Source of the DNA: Cellulomonas timonensis
GTDB taxonomy: Bacteria > Actinomycetota > Actinomycetes > Actinomycetales > Cellulomonadaceae
DNA: 64,000 nucleotides
Reading direction: 5' to 3'
Assembly: GCF_900046455.1 (NCBI RefSeq)
Contig: NZ_FCOT01000011.1
Location: 248,001 to 312,000, forward strand
This document shows, in pieces, positions 44,797-54,057 of this stretch. The position numbers were made by a program, and so were the translations under genes. The notes below the pieces were generated by a model. It saw only the letters and a program-made list of their open reading frames with translations, made no database searches and was not told the DNA's origin. Each line of letters starts with the position of its first letter. Positions within the stretch are counted from its first letter, which is position 1.

Positions 44797-47082
44797 GTGA
44801 CCGACCTTCTGCCCTACCTCGACAGCTCGCTCCCCGTCTCCGATCGGGTCGACGACCTGGTGGGCAGGATGACGCTGCCGGAGAAGGTCGGGCAGATGCT
44901 CCAGCTCAACGCCCAGGACGGCGTGCGGCGCCTGGTCGAGGACCTGCACGTCGGATCCATCCTCCACACCTCTCCCGAGAACGTCCTCGAGGCGGCCGCG
45001 CTCGTCGAGCAGACCCGGCTGCGCATCCCGCTGCTCGTCGCCGAGGACTGCATCCACGGCCACTCCTTCTGGGAGGGCGCCACGATCTACCCGACCCAGC
45101 TCGGCATGGCCGCCACCTGGGACACCGGCCTCGTCGAGCAGGCCGCCCGCGCCACCGCCGTCGAGGTCGCCGCCACCGGCATCCATTGGACGTTCTCCCC
45201 AGTGCTCTGCATCACCCGCGACCTGCGCTGGGGCCGCGTGAGCGAGACGTTCGGCGAGGACCCGCACCTCATCGGCGAGCTGGCCTCCGCGATGGTGCGC
45301 GGCTACCAGGGCGACGGGCTCGACGACCCCACCGCGATCCTCGCGTGCGCCAAGCACTTCGCCGGGTACTCCGAGACACAGGGCGGGCGCGACGCCAGCG
45401 AGGCGGACATCTCCCAGCGCAAGCTCCGGTCCTGGTTCCTGCCGCCGTTCGAGCGGGTCGCCCGGGAGGGCTGCCGCACGTTCATGCTCGGCTACCAGTC
45501 CACCGACGGCGTGCCCATCACCGTGAACGAATGGCTGCTGTCCGACGTGCTGCGCGGCGAGTGGGGCTACACCGGCACGCTCGTCACCGACTGGGACAAC
45601 GTGGGCCGCATGGTCTGGGAGCAGCGCCTGTTCCCCGACATCGTGGAGGCCTCCGCAGCCGCCCTGCGCGCGGGCAACGACATGGTGATGACCACGCCGC
45701 AGTTCTTCGACGGCGCCCTGGAGGCCATCGCCCGCGGCCTGGTCACCGAGGCCCACGTCGACGCCGCCGTCCGCCGCATCCTCACGCTCAAGTTCGAGCT
45801 CGGCCTCTTCGAGAACCCGCGCCTGCCCGACCCCGGCCGGCAGGCCGAGGTCATCGGCTCCGCCGACCACGCCGCGCTCAACCTCGAGGTCGCCCGGCGC
45901 GCGCTGGTGCTGCTGGCCAACGACGGCACGCTCCCGCTCGCAGGCGGCCTCACCGCCGACGCCGACGGGCGCGCCGTGGGCGACGGGACGCCGCGCACGG
46001 TGGCCGTCGTCGGCCCCAACGCCGACGACGCGCAGACGCAGCTCGGCGACTGGGCCGGCGCCTCCGGGCAGGTCGACTGGATGACCGGCGGGATGCCCCG
46101 GCACATGACGCAGACCGTCCTCGACGGCTTCCGCGACCACGTGCCGTCCGACTGGACCGTGACGCATGCGCGCGGCGCCGAGATCCTCACCGTCGGCCCC
46201 GACCCCGACGGCGAGTTCTTCCCCGACGGCCAGCCCCGGCCCGAGATCGTCATCCCGGCCGAGCCCGACGACGCGCTGATCGCCGAGGCGGTCGCCACCG
46301 CGCAGGCCGCCGACTACGTCGTCGCCGTGGTGGGCGACCGCATCGAGCTGATCGGCGAGTGCCGGTCCACCGCGACCCTCGAGCTGGTCGGCCAGCAGGT
46401 CGCGCTGCTCGACGCCCTCGCTGAGACCGGGACGCCGATGATCGTGGTCCTCATCAGCTCCAAGCCGCTGGTGCTGCCGCCCTCGGCGATGGGCGCCGCC
46501 GCGATCGTCTACGCCGCCAACCCCGGCATGCGCGGCGGCCGCGCCGTGGCCGAGCTCGCCCTCGGCCTGATCGAGCCCACTGGCCGCCTGCCCATCTCGT
46601 TCGCGCGGCACGTCGGCCAGCAGCCCACCTACTACAACCAGATCCGCGGCCAGCACGGCACGCGGTACGCCGACCTCACCCAGAGCCCGGCGTTCGCGTT
46701 CGGCGAGGGCCTCGCCTACACGACGGTCGAGTACGCCGACCTGGAGGTGCTGACCCCCGAGGTCGGCGTCGGCGACACCGTCCGCGCCCGGGTCACCGTG
46801 CGCAACACGGGTTCACGGTCGGCGCGGGAGACCGTGCAGGTGTACGTCAGCGACACCGTCACCTCCGTCACCTGGGCGGACAAGGAGCTCAAGGCGCACC
46901 GCCAGGTCGACCTCCCGGCCGGTGAGAGCCGCGTCGTGGACCTCGAACTGCCGGTATCGGCCTGCACACTGGTCGACGCCGCCGGGCGTCGCGTGGTGGA
47001 GCCGGGTGGCTTCGAGCTGCTGGTCGGGCCGTCGTCACGCGACGAGGCGCTGCTGCGCGCGGGGTTCACCATCACGGGCTGA
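44797..47082 (+). CDS. Glycoside hydrolase family 3 beta-glucosidase
   Basis: 761 residues, no signal peptide, so cytoplasmic. Cleaves beta-glucosides such as cellobiose with retention. The GH3 N-terminal barrel (about 20-330) contains KHFAGYSETQGGRDASEADIS and the nucleophile Asp265 in LVTDWDNVGRM. The GH3-C domain (about 365-600) has VAVVGPNADDAQTQLGDWAG. A fibronectin-III-like domain ends the protein (about 665-755; VRARVTVRNTGSRSARETVQVYV). GTG at 44797 follows GAGAGGA. A LacI-type palindrome upstream suggests repression in the absence of sugar. Together with the LPMO it fits cellulose use. Confidence 0.95.
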   Translation: MTDLLPYLDSSLPVSDRVDDLVGRMTLPEKVGQMLQLNAQDGVRRLVEDLHVGSILHTSPENVLEAAALVEQTRLRIPLLVAEDCIHGHSFWEGATIYPTQLGMAATWDTGLVEQAARATAVEVAATGIHWTFSPVLCITRDLRWGRVSETFGEDPHLIGELASAMVRGYQGDGLDDPTAILACAKHFAGYSETQGGRDASEADISQRKLRSWFLPPFERVAREGCRTFMLGYQSTDGVPITVNEWLLSDVLRGEWGYTGTLVTDWDNVGRMVWEQRLFPDIVEASAAALRAGNDMVMTTPQFFDGALEAIARGLVTEAHVDAAVRRILTLKFELGLFENPRLPDPGRQAEVIGSADHAALNLEVARRALVLLANDGTLPLAGGLTADADGRAVGDGTPRTVAVVGPNADDAQTQLGDWAGASGQVDWMTGGMPRHMTQTVLDGFRDHVPSDWTVTHARGAEILTVGPDPDGEFFPDGQPRPEIVIPAEPDDALIAEAVATAQAADYVVAVVGDRIELIGECRSTATLELVGQQVALLDALAETGTPMIVVLISSKPLVLPPSAMGAAAIVYAANPGMRGGRAVAELALGLIEPTGRLPISFARHVGQQPTYYNQIRGQHGTRYADLTQSPAFAFGEGLAYTTVEYADLEVLTPEVGVGDTVRARVTVRNTGSRSARETVQVYVSDTVTSVTWADKELKAHRQVDLPAGESRVVDLELPVSACTLVDAAGRRVVEPGGFELLVGPSSRDEALLRAGFTITG

Positions 47083-47136
47083 CAGCTGGCGGCCCGGCGA
47101 GGGCGGCGCGGCGAGGGGCCGGCCCGGCGTGGGCGC

Positions 47137-48255
47137 TCAGCCCAGCCGGAGCTGCCACTCGCCGGAGCCGCCCGCCGCCCGGAAGCCCAGGGCCGCGTTG
47201 ATGGCGAGCATGTGCGCGTTCTCCTCGGCGTTCCAGGTGCCCACCCGCCGCACCTCGGGCCGGGCCTGCGCCAGGCTCCGCAGGTTCACCGCCTTCACGA
47301 GCATGCCGAGCCGGTGGCCACGGTGCTCCGGCAGCACGAGGGTGTCGTCCTGGTCGACGTACTCCGGCGTGTGCGCCGGGCACTCGAACGAGGTGAACGC
47401 CACGAGCCGGCCCGAGGGCACATGCTCCGCAGCGGTCGCCCGGTACTGCCGGCGGCTGCGGAACAGCTCGTCCTGCATCGCCTGCACCCGGGCGGCGCCC
47501 CAGGCCTCCTCCTCGATCTCGAGACCGCCGCGCGGCGCGTCCGTGCTCATCTGGGCCAGCAGCGCCGCGAACTCACTGACCCAGCGCTCGGGGCACGACC
47601 CCTCCCACGAGATGGTGCGGTAGTCGGCGCCCGCCGCCGCCGCTGCCCCAGCCTCGAAGCCAGCGAGGGCTGACTCGTCGAGCGGCAGGTCGAGCACCGA
47701 GAACCGCCCCACCTGTTCGAGGGCGTAGTGGTGCTTCAGCGCGAGGCGGACGCCGGGCAGGCGCCGGTCCACGAGTCCCTGCCCGGTCGCGGGCACGAGC
47801 GACGTCGGGCCGGGGCCGGGCTCGACGCGCTGGTCGGTCGAGGCGATGACGTGTGTGCGCCCAGCGGCCCGCACCTGATCGAGCACGGCGGTGTGCAGGG
47901 CCGTGCCGATCCCGGCGCGTCGAGAGGGCGGCCGGACGGCCACGTCGACCTCCGCCGTGTGGGTGTTGTCCGTGAGGGGGAGGTGCAGGGTGGCGAATCC
48001 GAGGACGCGGGCCGGGTCGGGCATGCCGTCGGCGTCGTCTCGGACCGCGACGAGGCAGGCCTTCGCGGCGAACCGCTGATCGGCGAGCCACGCCCGATAG
48101 TCGTCCACTGTCTGCGTGTGGTCGGTATTGCCCCAGGTGTCGATACGGCTCTCGTTCAACGCCTCGACGCCGCCGCGCAGCAGCCAGTCGTCGGCGTCGA
48201 GCGCATCCGGGGTGGGCACGCCGCGCACGCTCCAGGGCGTCGTCCTCGCGGTCAT
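47137..48255 (-). CDS. GNAT family N-acetyltransferase with two GNAT folds
   Basis: 372 residues. An N-terminal GNAT domain (about 55-165; VDVAVRPPSRRAGIGTALHTAVLDQVRAAG, with the acetyl-CoA loop RRAGIG) and a second one (about 255-370; VLPEHRGHRLGMLVKAVNLRSL, loop RGHRLG; then GTWNAEENAHMLAINAALGFRAAG). Tandem GNAT proteins like this are frequent in Actinobacteria and are related to mycothiol synthase in layout; the substrate is unknown. ATG at 48255 fits the family start. Divergent from the flavoprotein gene at 48367. Confidence 0.9.
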   Translation of the reverse strand: MTARTTPWSVRGVPTPDALDADDWLLRGGVEALNESRIDTWGNTDHTQTVDDYRAWLADQRFAAKACLVAVRDDADGMPDPARVLGFATLHLPLTDNTHTAEVDVAVRPPSRRAGIGTALHTAVLDQVRAAGRTHVIASTDQRVEPGPGPTSLVPATGQGLVDRRLPGVRLALKHHYALEQVGRFSVLDLPLDESALAGFEAGAAAAAGADYRTISWEGSCPERWVSEFAALLAQMSTDAPRGGLEIEEEAWGAARVQAMQDELFRSRRQYRATAAEHVPSGRLVAFTSFECPAHTPEYVDQDDTLVLPEHRGHRLGMLVKAVNLRSLAQARPEVRRVGTWNAEENAHMLAINAALGFRAAGGSGEWQLRLG

Positions 48256-48366
48256 CTTTCGAGGGTAAAACCAGGAGAGCGCCGCATGGGATGGCTCGTG
48301 TGGGCGCCCTGATCCACGATGAGAGGAGCTCAGCTCGTCTGCCCTGCACTCGACTGGAGGCGTCCC

Positions 48367-49776
48367 ATGTCCGATGTTGTCGACCCGCCGTTGTCCGACA
48401 CGGTGCTCGAGCTGCTGCGCTCCCGGGTGCGTGGTCCCGTGGTCGGCGCACTGGACGATGGTTGGGACACGTCCCGGCGCGCTTGGCACTCGGGCGTCGA
48501 CCAGCAACCCGCGGCGGTGGCGCACGTCGCGGACGCCGCCGACGTCGAGGCTGTCGTGAGGTTCGCCGCCGAGCACGGGCTGAGAGTGGCCGCCCAGCCG
48601 CGCGGCCATGGCGCGACGCAGCACCTCGACGGCGCGGTGCTGGTGCGGACCGGCGACCTCGACGAGATCACCATCGACACCGCCGCCCGGACGGCGCGCG
48701 TGGGCGCCGGGGTCGCCTGGCAAGAGCTGTGCGACGCGCTCGACGGCACCGGGCTGGTCGCGCTCTCCGGCTCCAACCCGAGCGTCACCGTCGTGGGGCT
48801 CATGCTCGGCGGCGGGCTGTCCTGGTTCGGCCGGGCCTTCGGCACCCCCGCGAGCTCGCTGCTCGCCGTGGACCTGGTCGACGCCACCGGTGTGGCGCGC
48901 CGCGTGACCGCCGACTCCGACCCCGACCTGTTCTGGGCGTTGCGCGGCGGCGGCGGGGACTTCGGCGTCGTCACCGCCGTCGAGTTCGCGCTGCACCCGG
49001 CCCCCGCGCTCTACGGCGGCCGGATCTCCTTCCTCGGCGAGCACGCGCCGCAGGTCATGCCGGCCTGGGCGGAGCTGACCCGCACGGCGCCGCATGAGCT
49101 GTCGAGCTGGCTGCTGCTCGCCCACATGCCGGACCTGCCGCAGGTCCCGGAACCCCTGCGCGGCCGCTCGTTCGTCAACGTCGACCTGATGTTCGTCGGG
49201 TCCCCCGACGCGGCGGAGGCCCTGCTGGCCCCGCTCCGCGCCGCCGCGCCGGCGGTCCGCGAGACCGTGCGGGTGCTGCGCGAGCCCGAGATCGTCAGCA
49301 TCGCCGAGGAGCCGACCGAGCCCGGACCGCCGATGCGCGCGGTGTCCCACCCGTTCGACGAGCTCACCGACGACGTGGTGGACCACGTGCTGGCCACTGC
49401 CGGGGTCGGCAGCGGCACCCCGATCATGGGCCTGCAGATGCGGCACCTGGGTGGCGCGCAGGCGGCCGCCGATCCGGCCACCGGGCCGGGCGCGCAGATC
49501 CGGCCCGGCTTCGTGCTCTCGGCCATGGCGCCCGTCTTCGACCCGGAGACGGCCGCGCTCGTGGACGAGGCGCTCGCCGCGCTGGTCGCCCCCGTGCCGC
49601 GCTCGGAGCACGGCCTGGGCCTCACCTTCCTCCAGGAGGAGCAGCCCATCGAGGACGCCTACGGCCCCGAGGCGCTGATCAGGCTGCGGGACGTGAAGCG
49701 GGCCGTGGACCCGGCGGGGGTGTTCCGCTCGAACCACCCCGTCGACACCGGGCCCGCGCAGGCCGGCCGGCCCTGA
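48367..49776 (+). CDS. FAD-binding oxidoreductase (PCMH type)
   Basis: 469 residues: PCMH FAD domain (about 40-215) with VAAQPRGHGATQHLDGAVLVRTGDLDEI and LSGSNPSVTVVGLMLGGGLSWFGRAFG, a substrate domain, and a C-terminal BBE-like segment (LIRLRDVKRAVDPAGVFRSNHPV). It is related to the protein at 42259-43581 but not a close copy. The substrate is unknown. ATG at 48367 follows GGAGGCG. Its stop lies inside the 5' part of a strong terminator hairpin. Confidence 0.91.
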   Translation: MSDVVDPPLSDTVLELLRSRVRGPVVGALDDGWDTSRRAWHSGVDQQPAAVAHVADAADVEAVVRFAAEHGLRVAAQPRGHGATQHLDGAVLVRTGDLDEITIDTAARTARVGAGVAWQELCDALDGTGLVALSGSNPSVTVVGLMLGGGLSWFGRAFGTPASSLLAVDLVDATGVARRVTADSDPDLFWALRGGGGDFGVVTAVEFALHPAPALYGGRISFLGEHAPQVMPAWAELTRTAPHELSSWLLLAHMPDLPQVPEPLRGRSFVNVDLMFVGSPDAAEALLAPLRAAAPAVRETVRVLREPEIVSIAEEPTEPGPPMRAVSHPFDELTDDVVDHVLATAGVGSGTPIMGLQMRHLGGAQAAADPATGPGAQIRPGFVLSAMAPVFDPETAALVDEALAALVAPVPRSEHGLGLTFLQEEQPIEDAYGPEALIRLRDVKRAVDPAGVFRSNHPVDTGPAQAGRP

Positions 49777-49800
49777 CCTGGGAGGGTCAGGGCCGGCCGG
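49763..49800. terminator. Perfect terminator hairpin between the flavoprotein and LPMO genes
   Basis: Sixteen-base perfect arms (49763-49778 and 49785-49800) around TGGGAG. The left arm includes the stop codon of the flavoprotein gene (49774-49776). The LPMO gene ends 40 bases further in the opposite direction, so the hairpin can stop both transcripts. Confidence 0.85.
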
Positions 49801-49839
49801 GTGCGGACGCAGTGGGCCCGCTGTGGGTGGACAGATCGG

Positions 49840-50883
49840 TTAGGCGAGGGCGCAGGTGGCCGTCAGGTTCGTCGACCCGGTGCCCAGGAAGCCGGCGGTG
49901 GTCGAGGCCCCGGCTCCGAGGCTGCCGTTCCAGGAGGCGTTGGTGATCGTGTTGCCGCCGGACAGCGTGCCGTTCCACGCCTGCGTGATGGTGGCCCCGT
50001 TGACCGTGACCTTCCATCCGGTGATCGCGCTGGCGCCGGCGGTGACCGTCACCTGCGCCTGGTAGCCGCCGTTCCAGCTATTGCCGACGGTCACGGTGGC
50101 CGCGCAGGCGCCGGTGGGCGGCGTGGTCGGGGTGGGCGTCGGCGTCGGCGTCGTCATGGTGGGCGTCGGCGTCGGGGTGACGGTGGGCGAGACCGTCGGG
50201 GTGGGCGTGGGCGTCGTCGTGCCGCCGATGTTGACGTCGCTGCAGATGTAGTACGACTGGTCGAGGTGGCTGGCCTGCCAGATCGTGTAGATCACGGCCC
50301 GGCCACTGCGGCCGGACAGGTTGAGGTCCGTCTGGTACTGGCCGGCGGAGGCGTAGCGGCCCGTCTCCTTGAGGAGAGTCAGGTCACCCCAGCCGAGGCT
50401 CTGCGTGGTCGGGTCGAAGCCCGGCTTCGTGATGTAGACCTTCAGGTAGTCGGCGCCGTGCTGCGCGCCGTCGGTGAGCGTGAGCGTGAAGTTGGTGGGC
50501 ACGTTCTTCGCGGTCCAGTTGCCCGGCGTGTCCATGGAGCGGTAGCGGCCGCCCTCCGTGAGGCCGCCGGAGCAGAGCTGGCCGTTGGGGATGACCTGCT
50601 CGTGGCGTCCCGCGACACCCTCGCGGAACAGGCCGTTCCAGTTCCACATCGCGGCCGGGTTGTCTTGGAAGGCGGCCCAGCACATCGGGTCCTGCTGCGC
50701 CATCTCGGGGGCCTGGTGCCGGTCGCCCCAGCGGTCCAGACAGCCCCAGTTGCGGCTGGGCGGGTCGGTGACCGACCCGTGGGCGGAGGCGGGTGCGGCG
50801 ACGAGCGAGGTGGTGAGCGCCGCGGCGACGACGGCGAGGGGTAGGGCGAGGGCGATCTTGCGCAGATGCGCGCGTATGGACAT
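49840..50883 (-). CDS. Secreted lytic polysaccharide monooxygenase, AA10 with CBM2
   Basis: Copper enzyme that oxidatively cleaves cellulose or chitin outside the cell. 347 residues: signal peptide (1-34, ending APASA), so the mature protein starts with the copper-binding His1 in HGSVTDPPSRNWGC. The second brace His is His142 in GAQHGADYLKV. The AA10 domain (about 35-230; MWNWNGLFREGVAGRHE, VIYTIWQASHLDQSYYICSDV) looks like the Streptomyces LPMO10B subgroup. A Pro-Thr repeat linker (about 233-262) leads to a CBM2 (about 265-347) with Cys at both ends. ATG at 50883 begins the signal peptide. No CebR-type operator was found upstream. Confidence 0.96.
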   Translation of the reverse strand: MSIRAHLRKIALALPLAVVAAALTTSLVAAPASAHGSVTDPPSRNWGCLDRWGDRHQAPEMAQQDPMCWAAFQDNPAAMWNWNGLFREGVAGRHEQVIPNGQLCSGGLTEGGRYRSMDTPGNWTAKNVPTNFTLTLTDGAQHGADYLKVYITKPGFDPTTQSLGWGDLTLLKETGRYASAGQYQTDLNLSGRSGRAVIYTIWQASHLDQSYYICSDVNIGGTTTPTPTPTVSPTVTPTPTPTMTTPTPTPTPTTPPTGACAATVTVGNSWNGGYQAQVTVTAGASAITGWKVTVNGATITQAWNGTLSGGNTITNASWNGSLGAGASTTAGFLGTGSTNLTATCALA

Positions 50884-51045
50884 GCGTTCTCCCGGTGGTC
50901 GACGTGGTGACTTCGTGGTCGCCCGCCAGTGCGGCGCACCCGCTCGGGAGGACGGCGATGTCACTCACGAGGGCCAGGACCACGACAGTCCGGTGCGCCT
51001 CCACCTTCGGACGCCCGATGGACGGACGACCAGGACGCGAATGGT

Positions 51046-51450
51046 TTAGGGCGCGATCTCGACCACGACCAGCTCGTTGCCGTCGCCGTCGCGGAACGTG
51101 AACATCGGCGGGGCGCCGGGCAGGGAGAGCAGGTCGTCCACATCAACCCCGCCGTCTGCGAGCGCCCTCCAGGCAGCGGCTGCGTCGGAGGTCGACAGCC
51201 GGATGCCGGTGTTCACCCCGGTGGGCAGGCCGCTGCCGCTCATCAGCCCGATGGTGGTGGCTGCGGCGTCGGCGTCGTGCGCGGCGACCTCGACCCAGTG
51301 CTGGCCCTCGCCGAACGGACTGTCCATCTGGACCTCGAAGCCGAGGGCGCCCGTCCAGAAGGCCAGCGCCTGGTCCATGTCCGCGACGGGCACCACGACG
51401 GTGTGGATGCCGGTGATCGACGAGAGGCCCGAGGTGTCGTCTGCGCTCAT
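51046..51450 (-). CDS. VOC/glyoxalase family protein
   Basis: 134 residues with two betaalphabetabetabeta modules: GIHTVVVPVADMDQALAFWTGALGFEVQMDSPF at the start and NTGIRLSTSDAAAAWRALADGGVDVDD followed by FTFRDGDGNELVVVE at the end. A His near the N terminus and a Glu near the C terminus can bind metal. Family members include glyoxalases, dioxygenases and resistance proteins; the specific activity is unknown. Divergent from the YchJ gene; it lies just upstream of the LPMO gene on the same strand. Confidence 0.9.
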   Translation of the reverse strand: MSADDTSGLSSITGIHTVVVPVADMDQALAFWTGALGFEVQMDSPFGEGQHWVEVAAHDADAAATTIGLMSGSGLPTGVNTGIRLSTSDAAAAWRALADGGVDVDDLLSLPGAPPMFTFRDGDGNELVVVEIAP

Positions 51451-51589
51451 GGTCGCCCCCTGATTGGTCCTGCCCCGCAGGCGGGTCTCGGGCGAGGCCC
51501 GCCTTTCGGACCCTAGACCGCGGCTCAGGCGCCCACATCTCGGAGCGATGGCACGCCCTCCACGGATCAGGCCTGCGCTGGGGCGCGGG

Positions 51590-51985
51590 ATGATGGACCC
51601 CGTGACAGTCGACCGGTGCCCCTGCCTGAGCGGCCTGCCCTATGACGAGTGCTGTGGGCGGTTCCACCGCGGCCAGGCGCAGGCGCCCACCGCCGAGGCG
51701 TTGATGCGGTCGAGGTTCAGCGCCTTCGCCGTCGGCGACGCCGACTATCTGCTGCGGACGTGGCACCCCAGCGCCCGTCCCGCTGTCCTCGACCTCGAGC
51801 CGGATGTCCGCTGGTACCGGCTCGACATCGTCGCCTGCTCGGCGGGTGGCCTGCTCGACGCGGAGGGGACCGTCGAGTTCCGCGCGTACTACCGATCGCC
51901 CGATGGCGCGGGGTCGCAGCATGAGGTCAGCAGGTTCGAGCGCGAGGACGGCGCCTGGGCGTACGTCTCGGGGGTGACGTCATGA
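51590..51985 (+). CDS. YchJ family protein (UPF0225)
   Basis: 131 residues. CPCLSGLPYDECCGRFHRGQAQAPTAEALMRSRFSAFAVGDADYLLRTWHPSARP is the YchJ/SEC-C-like pattern, with Cys residues that probably bind zinc, followed by an NTF2-like domain (about 30-130). Function is unknown. Starts at ATG 51590, ATG 51593 and GTG 51602 are all possible. The stop overlaps the start of the methyltransferase gene (ATGA, 51982-51985), a sign of translational coupling. Confidence 0.92.
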   Translation: MMDPVTVDRCPCLSGLPYDECCGRFHRGQAQAPTAEALMRSRFSAFAVGDADYLLRTWHPSARPAVLDLEPDVRWYRLDIVACSAGGLLDAEGTVEFRAYYRSPDGAGSQHEVSRFEREDGAWAYVSGVTS

Positions 51986-53127
51986 GCGAGGAACTGCTGG
52001 ACACGCTGCGCCGCGCCCCGGACTTGGAGGCGCCGAACCTGTTCGCCGTGGACGCCTCGGACCGGCTCATCCTCGACGAGGCCGCTCCCGAGCTGGAGCA
52101 GGCGCCGGCCGGCACGGTGGTCGTGATCGGCGACCATTACGGCGCGCTGACCCTGGGCGCCGCCGACCGCTTCGGCGCGACGGGCATCCGGACGCATCAG
52201 GACCGCCTCACGGGGGAGCTCGCGCTCGCGGCCAACGCCGAGCGCGTGGGCCTGACGGGCGCCTTCGTGTCGCTGCCACTCGGGCCGTCGCTGGTGGCGG
52301 GCGCCCGCGTGGTGCTGCTGCAGCTCCCGCGCTCGCTGGAGGCGCTCGACGAGATCGCCGGACTGATCGCGGAGCATGCCGACCCGGGTGTCGTGGTGGT
52401 GGCCGGTGGCCGGGTGAAGCACATGAGCCGCACGATGAACGACGTGCTCGGCCGGCATTTCTCCTCGGTGCAGGCCCGGCTCGCGCGGCAGAAGTCGCGG
52501 GTGCTGATCGCCTCTGACCCGTTCTCCGTGGAGCAGCAACCCGCGCCGCGCTGGCCCGCTGCGGAGCGCCATGAGGACCTGCCCGGCGGGCGCCACGTGA
52601 CGGTGTGCGCGCATGGCGGCGCGTTCGCGGGCACGAGCGTGGACATCGGGACGCGGTTCCTGTTGGAGCACCTGGACCAGATGTCCCCGGATGCCGCCAC
52701 GGCCCTTGACCTGGGCTGCGGCACGGGCGTGCTCGCGGTGGCACTGGCCCAGGCGCGGCCGGGCCTGCGGGTCACCGCGACGGATGAGTCGTTCGCGGCT
52801 GTCATGTCGGCCCGCGCCACTGCGGAGGCTAATGGCGTCGCCGACCGGGTGACGGTGCTCCGGGCGGACGCCGCGACGGACGTGCCGGACGCCAGCGTCG
52901 ACCTGGTGGTGCTCAACCCGCCCTTCCACGTGGGCGCCGCGGTGCACCCCGGGCTGGCCCGACGGCTGTTCGCCGACGCGGCGCGGGTGCTGCGCCCGGG
53001 CGGCGAGCTGTGGGTGGTGTGGAACTCTCACCTGATGTACCGGCCGACGCTGGAGCAGGTGTCCGGCCCGACACGTCAGGTGGACCGCAACGCCAAGTTC
53101 ACGGTGACGGTCTCGACTCGTCGCTGA
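51982..53127 (+). CDS. RlmG/RsmC-like rRNA (guanine-N2) methyltransferase
   Basis: 381 residues with a duplicated Rossmann layout as in RsmC/RlmG: a degenerate N-terminal domain (about 20-185) and an active C-terminal SAM domain (about 200-375) with LDLGCGTGVLAVALAQ and the N6/N2 motif NPPFH (VVLNPPFHVGAAVHPG). The NPPFH motif marks base-amino methylation, here probably guanosine N2 in 16S or 23S rRNA. Which site cannot be told. Coupled to ychJ; the stop overlaps the convergent HxlR gene by 29 bases. Confidence 0.88.
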   Translation: MSEELLDTLRRAPDLEAPNLFAVDASDRLILDEAAPELEQAPAGTVVVIGDHYGALTLGAADRFGATGIRTHQDRLTGELALAANAERVGLTGAFVSLPLGPSLVAGARVVLLQLPRSLEALDEIAGLIAEHADPGVVVVAGGRVKHMSRTMNDVLGRHFSSVQARLARQKSRVLIASDPFSVEQQPAPRWPAAERHEDLPGGRHVTVCAHGGAFAGTSVDIGTRFLLEHLDQMSPDAATALDLGCGTGVLAVALAQARPGLRVTATDESFAAVMSARATAEANGVADRVTVLRADAATDVPDASVDLVVLNPPFHVGAAVHPGLARRLFADAARVLRPGGELWVVWNSHLMYRPTLEQVSGPTRQVDRNAKFTVTVSTRR

Positions 53128-53452
53128 CCTCTCGCCCGGGATCGGGCAGGTAGGCCTTCGCCCACCGGCTGAGCTCTCTCAGGCCGGGCACGAGCGCCTG
53201 CCCGGATGCGGTCAACGAGTACCGGACGCTCACCGGCGGGCCGGCGTCGACGTCACGGGCGACGACGCCCGCGGCGGCGAGCTCAGCCAACCGCGCCGCC
53301 AGCACTGAGTCGCTGACCCCCACCGCGCGACGGAGCGCGGAGTAGCCGAGGGACCCGTCGGCCAGGCAGCCGAGGATCACCCCGTTCCACCGCTTCCCGA
53401 GCAACCCGAAGGCTCGCGCCAGGGCGCCGGCGCGCTCGGGGTCGGCGGTCAT
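53099..53452 (-). CDS. HxlR-type winged-helix regulator
   Basis: 117 residues: RAFGLLGKRWNGVILGCLADGSLGYSALRRAVGVSDSVLAARLAELAAAGVVARDV and VRYSLTASGQALVPGLRELSRWA, a standard HxlR fold. HxlR proteins often sense redox or reactive carbonyls. It is divergent from the FMN reductase gene with a 53-base gap that holds two direct repeats, so it likely regulates that gene and itself. Confidence 0.92.
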   Translation of the reverse strand: MTADPERAGALARAFGLLGKRWNGVILGCLADGSLGYSALRRAVGVSDSVLAARLAELAAAGVVARDVDAGPPVSVRYSLTASGQALVPGLRELSRWAKAYLPDPGREVSDESRPSP

Positions 53453-53469
53453 CTGTGTGAGACTACGGG

Positions 53470-53496
53470 AAGAGAAGTTGCTTCGAAAAGAGAAGT
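53470..53496. promoter_or_regulatory. Direct repeats in the HxlR/FMN-reductase gap
   Basis: AAGAGAAGT occurs at 53470-53478 and again at 53488-53496 (18-base period), in an unusually purine-rich gap. They are candidate half-sites for the HxlR regulator. The second also overlaps the leader of the reductase gene. Confidence 0.45.
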
Positions 53497-53505
53497 GGGT
53501 GGATC

Positions 53506-54057
53506 GTGGCGGACCTGTTGATCGGATGCCTCGTCGGGAGCCTCGCGCAGGGCTCGCTCAACCGGCTGCTGGCGGAGGCGCTGGCCTCCCGGGCGCCCGA
53601 GGGCGTCAAGATCGCGGAGATCCCCATCGGCGACCTGCCGCTGTTCAACCGCGACCTCGAAGTCGACTACCCGCAGGTCGCGCTCACGTTCAAGGAGGCG
53701 CTCGTCGCCTCCGACGCCCTGCTCTTCGTGACGCCGGAGCACAACCGCAGCATCCCGGCCGTGCTGAAGAACGCCATCGACTTCGCGAGCCACCCCCAGG
53801 GCACCAACGCCCTCGCGCACAAGCCCGCCGCCATCCTCGGCGCCTCGCCCGGCCCCATCGGGACCGCCGCCGCCCAGGCGCACCTGCGGTCGATACTGCC
53901 CACCCTCGACATGGTGCTCATGGGCCAGCCCGAGATGTACCTGCAGGTCACGCCCACATCCTTCGACGACACGGGAGCGCCGGAAGACGAGCTCGCCGCG
54001 CGGCTCGACCAGTTCCTCGAGAAGTTCGTCGCGTTCGCGCGCCGCCACCACGCATGA
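53506..54057 (+). CDS. NADPH-dependent FMN reductase
   Basis: Flavodoxin-like NAD(P)H:quinone or azo reductase, 183 residues. LIGCLVGSLAQGSLNRLLAEALASRAPEG binds FMN phosphate; TPEHNRSIPAVLKNAIDFASHP is the family's signature; and PAAILGASPGPIGTAAAQAHLRSILPTLDM completes the flavin site. GTG at 53506 follows GGGTGG. The adjacent divergent HxlR gene is the probable regulator. Coupled to the small membrane protein by ATGA at 54054. Confidence 0.94.
   Translation: MADLLIGCLVGSLAQGSLNRLLAEALASRAPEGVKIAEIPIGDLPLFNRDLEVDYPQVALTFKEALVASDALLFVTPEHNRSIPAVLKNAIDFASHPQGTNALAHKPAAILGASPGPIGTAAAQAHLRSILPTLDMVLMGQPEMYLQVTPTSFDDTGAPEDELAARLDQFLEKFVAFARRHHA

Noticed and set aside
50105-50220. Repetitive GTCGGCGTC-type DNA
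   Set aside because: It encodes the Pro-Thr linker of the LPMO, a common linker type.
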